Shown here: piece by piece, positions 60,765 to 64,000 of the stretch
Numbering within the stretch: position 1 is the stretch's first letter
Layout of the letters: each line of letters opens with the position of its first letter
Source of the DNA: Methylopila sp. Yamaguchi
GTDB taxonomy: Bacteria > Pseudomonadota > Alphaproteobacteria > Rhizobiales > Methylopilaceae
DNA length: 64,000 bases
Assembly (NCBI RefSeq): GCF_002897035.1
Contig: NZ_BAUX01000002.1
Coordinates: 310,001-374,000, forward strand
Direction of reading: 5' to 3'
Notes under the pieces: model-generated
Told to the model about the DNA's origin: nothing
The model's input: only the letters and a program-made list of their open reading frames with translations
The model's database searches: none
Position numbers and translations under genes: made by a program

Positions 60765-61100
60765 TCAGTGGCTGATCATCCAGGGCCGGGCGTTGGGGAA
60801 GCTCTTGACGGCGGGCGGCTGGGCGGCGGCGCTCGCCGGCGTCTTCAAGCCGCGGCCGGAGCAGCATCCGCAGCCGGGCGCATGGCTTTTCGAGCTTTTC
60901 GGCGCATGCGACGAGCGCTCGTTGGTCGCCATGGCGATGCGGCGGGAAGGATCCATTCCGGCCAACGCCGGCGCGGTCAGCATGACCCGCGGCGCCTCGT
61001 CGCCGCAGAGCGGACAGGCGTGCGGATCCTGGAAGGCCGCCATCGGGCGCAGCGCCGTGAAGGGTCCGCAGTCGTCGCAGGCGTATTCGTAGACGGGCAT
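60765..61100 (-). CDS. fmdB: FmdB-family zinc-ribbon protein
   Basis: A 111-residue protein with a zinc ribbon: CxxC at Cys8-Cys11 and CPLCG at Cys29-Cys32. The start MPVYEYACDDCG is the hallmark of FmdB; the tail is Ala/Pro-rich. FmdB was described as a regulator of formamidase in Methylophilus and usually accompanies fmdA, as here. The ATG at 61100 is chosen, because the frame upstream of it runs into the repeat. Confidence 0.9.
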   Translation of the reverse strand: MPVYEYACDDCGPFTALRPMAAFQDPHACPLCGDEAPRVMLTAPALAGMDPSRRIAMATNERSSHAPKSSKSHAPGCGCCSGRGLKTPASAAAQPPAVKSFPNARPWMISH

Positions 61101-61142
61101 CTTATCAACTCCACGGCGAAACAAGCACTCCGAAAGGTCCGC

Positions 61143-61246
61143 CGTCATTCCGGCCGAGCGAAGCCAGAACCGGGATCGTCGTCAGAAAGAGACCGTCTTT
61201 CCGTATGACGATCCCGGCTCGCAGCTGACGCTTCGGCCGGGATGCG
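61143..61246. repeat. Dispersed palindromic repeat, copy B
   Basis: 104 bp between fmdB and fmdA. Left CGTCATTCCGGCCGAGCG and right CTTCGGCCGGGATGCG, with an inner 11-bp pair CCGGGATCGTC/GACGATCCCGG. It shares the CTTCGGCCGGGAT block with copy A. Confidence 0.8.
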
Positions 61247-61265
61247 CGTGGCTCTCTTCCGCCGT

Positions 61266-62495
61266 TCAGAGGTCCGGCGCGATCGGCATCTGGATCGAGC
61301 CGTCGATGAACTTCACCGGGCCGGCCGCGGTCGGGTTGATGTCGAACTCGAAGATCTTCGTCGGGAGCCACAGCGTGGCGCAGGCGTTCGGGATGTCGAC
61401 GACGCCCGAGATGTGGCCCTGAACCGGGGCGGTGCCGAGGATCGAGTAGGCCTGGGCGCCGGAGTAGCCGAACTTCTTCAGATACTCGATGGCGTTGAGG
61501 CAGGCCTGTCGGTAGGCGACGCCGACGTCGAGGTAGTGCTGCTCGCCGTGCTCGTCGACCGAGATGCCCTCAAAGATCAGGTAGTCGTCGTACTTCGGGG
61601 TGATCACCGACGGCTTGAAGATCGGGTTCTTGATCCCGTACTTCGACATGCCGTCCTTGATGACGTCGACCTTGAGATGCAGCCAGCCGGCCATCTCGAT
61701 CGCGCCGCAGAAGGTGATCTCGCCGTCGCCTTGGCTGAAGTGCAGGTCGCCCATCGAGAGGCCGCCGCCCGGCACGTAGACGGGGAAGTAGATTTTGGAG
61801 CCGCGCGACAGATCCTTGATGTCGCAGTTGCCGCCGTGCTCGCGCGGGGGAACGGTGCGCACGGCTTCCGCCGCGGCGGCGTCCTTGGCCTCGCCGGTCA
61901 GCCGGCCCATGTGCGCGGTCGGCGCGAACGGCACGGTGCCGACGGCCGGCACGCGGTCCTTGTGCTTCTCGACGAAGGGGATCTCGCGGTCGTTCCAGGT
62001 CTTCAGCAGCTTCGGGTCCGGCAGGCAGCCGATCAGGCCCGGATGGATCAGGCCGGGGAAGCGCACGCCGGGGACGTGGCGCGACTTGGTGAACATGCCC
62101 TCGAAGTCCCAGATCGACTTCTGCGCCGAGGGGTAGTGGTCGGTCAGGAAGCCGCCGCCGTTGTTCTTAGAGAAGAAGCCGTTGAAGCCCCACTGGCTCT
62201 CGGCCTTCGCGCCGATGTCGAGCAGGTCGACCACCAGAAGGTCGCCCGGCTCCGCGCCTTCGACGCCGATCGGGCCCGACAGGAAGTGGACGATCGAGAG
62301 GTCGATGTCGCGGACGTCGGACGCGTCGTCGTTGTTTTTGACGAAGCCGCCGGTCCAGTCGTAGGTCTCGATGATGAAGTCGTCGCCGGGCTTCACCCAG
62401 GCCACGATCGGGATGTCCGGGTGCCAGCGGTTGTGCACCATGTCGTTGTCGTAGGCCGACTGGGTCAGGTCGACCTTGATCAGCGTTTCGGTCAT
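61266..62495 (-). CDS. fmdA: Formamidase / acetamidase (FmdA)
   Basis: Acetamidase/formamidase family enzyme (409 residues) that hydrolyses formamide to formate and ammonia. The family start MTETLIKVDLTQSAYDNDMVHNRWHPDIP and HFSQGDGEITFCGAIEMAG near residue 250 are characteristic of FmdA. It follows urtE after a 58-base gap and precedes fmdB, so substrate uptake and hydrolysis are encoded together. The ATG at 62495 is chosen; the extension upstream reads into the urtE spacer. Confidence 0.94.
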   Translation of the reverse strand: MTETLIKVDLTQSAYDNDMVHNRWHPDIPIVAWVKPGDDFIIETYDWTGGFVKNNDDASDVRDIDLSIVHFLSGPIGVEGAEPGDLLVVDLLDIGAKAESQWGFNGFFSKNNGGGFLTDHYPSAQKSIWDFEGMFTKSRHVPGVRFPGLIHPGLIGCLPDPKLLKTWNDREIPFVEKHKDRVPAVGTVPFAPTAHMGRLTGEAKDAAAAEAVRTVPPREHGGNCDIKDLSRGSKIYFPVYVPGGGLSMGDLHFSQGDGEITFCGAIEMAGWLHLKVDVIKDGMSKYGIKNPIFKPSVITPKYDDYLIFEGISVDEHGEQHYLDVGVAYRQACLNAIEYLKKFGYSGAQAYSILGTAPVQGHISGVVDIPNACATLWLPTKIFEFDINPTAAGPVKFIDGSIQMPIAPDL

Positions 62496-62553
62496 ATGGC
62501 AGCTCCCCTTTTCAGTTTGTGCGTGACGTGGGCGACGCGTGGTCTGGCGCGGC

Positions 62554-63243
62554 TCACACCGACAGGTACTTGGACACCTGAGCCTCATCGACGTCCGCGC
62601 GCTGGGCGTCGTGGACGATCTCGCCGTTCTCGACGACCAGCACCCGGTCCGCGACGTCGAGGGCGAAGCTCAGCACCTGTTCGGAGACCACGATCGACAG
62701 GCCGCGGTCGTCGCGGATGCGCCGGAGCGTGCGGGCCATCTCGCGGATGATCGACGGCTGGATGCCCTCGGTCGGCTCGTCGAGCAGCAGGACCTTCGGC
62801 TTTGTGGCGAGCGCGCGGGCGATGGCGAGCTGCTGCTGCTGGCCGCCGGAGAGGTTGCCGGCGCGGCGCCCCTTCATCTCCAGCAGCACCGGGAACAGCT
62901 CGTAGATGTCGTCCGGCACCTTGCGGTCGCCCGAGGCCGTCAGCCCGGTCTCGATGTTCTCCTTCACCGTCATCGTGGAGAACACCATGCGGCCCTGCGG
63001 CACGTAGGCGACGCCCTTCTTCACCCGCTGGTGGCTCTTGAGGCCGTTGATGTCCTCGCCGCCCAGCCTGATGGAGCCCGCCGTGGTCGGGAGGATGCCC
63101 ATCATGGCCTTCATCAGCGTGGTCTTGCCCATGCCGTTGCGGCCCATGATCGCGACGATCTCGTTCGGCGCGACCGAGAAGTTCATGCCGTGGAGCACTT
63201 CGCTCTGGCCGTAGGCGACGCGCAGGGAATCGACGTCCAGCAT
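62554..63243 (-). CDS. urtE: Urea/short-chain amide ABC transporter ATPase UrtE-like
   Basis: ATPase (229 residues) of a branched-chain-type (Liv/Urt) importer. Walker A GRNGMGKTT near residues 34-42, signature LSGGQQQQLAIARAL, and Walker B LLLDEPTEGIQPS are visible. I use the ATG at 63243 with GAGGAG upstream rather than a TTG five codons earlier. Located after urtD and before fmdA, consistent with amide uptake in methylotrophs. Confidence 0.9.
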   Translation of the reverse strand: MLDVDSLRVAYGQSEVLHGMNFSVAPNEIVAIMGRNGMGKTTLMKAMMGILPTTAGSIRLGGEDINGLKSHQRVKKGVAYVPQGRMVFSTMTVKENIETGLTASGDRKVPDDIYELFPVLLEMKGRRAGNLSGGQQQQLAIARALATKPKVLLLDEPTEGIQPSIIREMARTLRRIRDDRGLSIVVSEQVLSFALDVADRVLVVENGEIVHDAQRADVDEAQVSKYLSV

Positions 63244-63254
63244 CGCTTCGCTCC

Positions 63255-64000
63255 TCAATGGCCGAGATAGACTTCGACGACCTTGGGGTCGGTCTTCACC
63301 TTCTGCATCGACCCTTCAGAAAGGATCTTGCCCTGGTGGAGCACCGTCACCTTGTGCGCGATGTCTTCGACGAACTTCATGTCGTGCTCGATGACGAGCA
63401 CCGAGCGGTTCTTGATGATGGTGTTGAGCAGTTCGGCGGTCTTCACGCGCTCGCTCACGCTCATGCCGGCGACCGGCTCGTCCAGCATCAGGAGCTCAGG
63501 GTCCTGGATCAGGAGCATGCCGATCTCGAGCCACTGCTTCTGCCCGTGGCTCAGGAACGCCGCGCGTTCGTGCAGCTTGTCCTTGAGGAAGATGATCTCG
63601 GCGACTTCCTCCACCCGGTCCTTCACCGCCTGGTCGCGCTTGAAGGTCAGCGCCCCCCAGACCGAGCGGCCCTTCGGGTAGGAGATCTCGAGGTTCTCGA
63701 AGATGGTCAGGTCGTCGTAGATCGACGGCGTCTGGAACTTGCGGCCGACGCCCGAGAGCACGATCTGGCTCTCGCTCATCTTGGTGAGCTCGGCGCCGCG
63801 GAAGCGGATCGAGCCGTTGGTCGCCTTGGTCTTCCCGCAGATCAGGTCGAGCACCGTGGTCTTGCCGGCCCCGTTCGGGCCGATGATCACGCGGATCTCG
63901 TTCTCGTCCACGTAGAACGACAGGTCGTTCACCGCCTTGAAGCCGTCGAAGGAGACGGTGAGGGCCTCGACCGCGAGCAGGTAGTCCTTGGCGGGGGTTC
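63255..64000 (-). CDS. urtD: Urea/short-chain amide ABC transporter ATPase UrtD-like, 5' end outside the window
   Basis: ATPase of the same importer, truncated at its N-terminus by the window edge; the visible frame enters as TPAKDYLLAVEALTVSF. Walker A IIGPNGAGKTT, signature LSHGQKQWLEIGMLL (the Gly variant LSHGQ is usual in UrtD/LivG) and LLMLDEPVAGMS with the switch His in VIEHDMKFVE are present. Upstream urtA-C would be expected to the right. Confidence 0.9.
   Translation of the reverse strand, partial: TPAKDYLLAVEALTVSFDGFKAVNDLSFYVDENEIRVIIGPNGAGKTTVLDLICGKTKATNGSIRFRGAELTKMSESQIVLSGVGRKFQTPSIYDDLTIFENLEISYPKGRSVWGALTFKRDQAVKDRVEEVAEIIFLKDKLHERAAFLSHGQKQWLEIGMLLIQDPELLMLDEPVAGMSVSERVKTAELLNTIIKNRSVLVIEHDMKFVEDIAHKVTVLHQGKILSEGSMQKVKTDPKVVEVYLGH

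Overview
The window is high-GC chromosomal DNA from an alphaproteobacterium, most likely of the order Hyphomicrobiales (Rhizobiales). Reasons: the unbroken rpsL-rpsG-fusA-tuf-rpsJ...rplO ribosomal super-cluster; a second tuf gene set in tRNA-Tyr / tRNA-Gly / tuf / tRNA-Trp / secE / nusG; a short ProS without the editing insertion; RNase J, biotin ligase, methylmalonyl-CoA epimerase and a DUF1467 protein downstream of the nuo operon; and Urt-type amide/urea transporter ATPases next to fmdA/fmdB. The species cannot be named from this sequence alone. Nearly all genes lie on the minus strand, so transcription runs from high to low coordinates.

Layout in coordinate order. 1-13812: str, S10 and spc ribosomal operons fused into one run, reading from a promoter near 13.8 kb through rpsL, rpsG, fusA, tuf1 and on to rplO, which is cut by the window edge. 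13981-15578: two plus-strand accessory genes, a DUF1428 protein and an MFS permease, ending at a strong hairpin shared with rpoC. 15683-29754: rpoC, rpoB, rplL, rplJ, rplA, rplK, nusG, secE, tRNA-Trp, tuf2, tRNA-Gly and tRNA-Tyr. 29927-37445: dnaE, a probable 40-residue membrane ORF behind a LexA-like site, lolD, lolC/E and proS. 38007-58063: the complete 14-gene complex I operon nuoA-N, continuing into an unknown membrane protein, birA, rnj, mce and a DUF1467 gene. 58366-64000: a lipoprotein-type cell wall hydrolase, an aldo/keto reductase (plus strand), fmdB, fmdA, urtE and urtD (cut by the window edge).

The most interesting part is the nuo operon. It carries at least four non-nuo genes in tight translational coupling: a CENP-V/GFA-fold zinc protein between nuoC and nuoD, an AT-rich secreted four-cysteine protein between nuoF and nuoG, and a tandem pair of 77-residue two-helix membrane proteins between nuoH and nuoI. 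A fifth unknown membrane protein follows nuoN. NuoL has a loop with 15 histidines in 32 residues. A family of about 90-110 bp dispersed palindromic repeats occurs six times between 38.7 and 61.2 kb and nowhere that I could see in the ribosomal/RNA polymerase half.

Other points of note: a 35-bp exact copy of the tuf1 3' end lies just downstream of tuf2, whose own last codons differ and lie in a perfect inverted repeat (a recombination or gene-conversion scar); there is a long hairpin between rplL and rpoB; and the str operon has a long structured leader.
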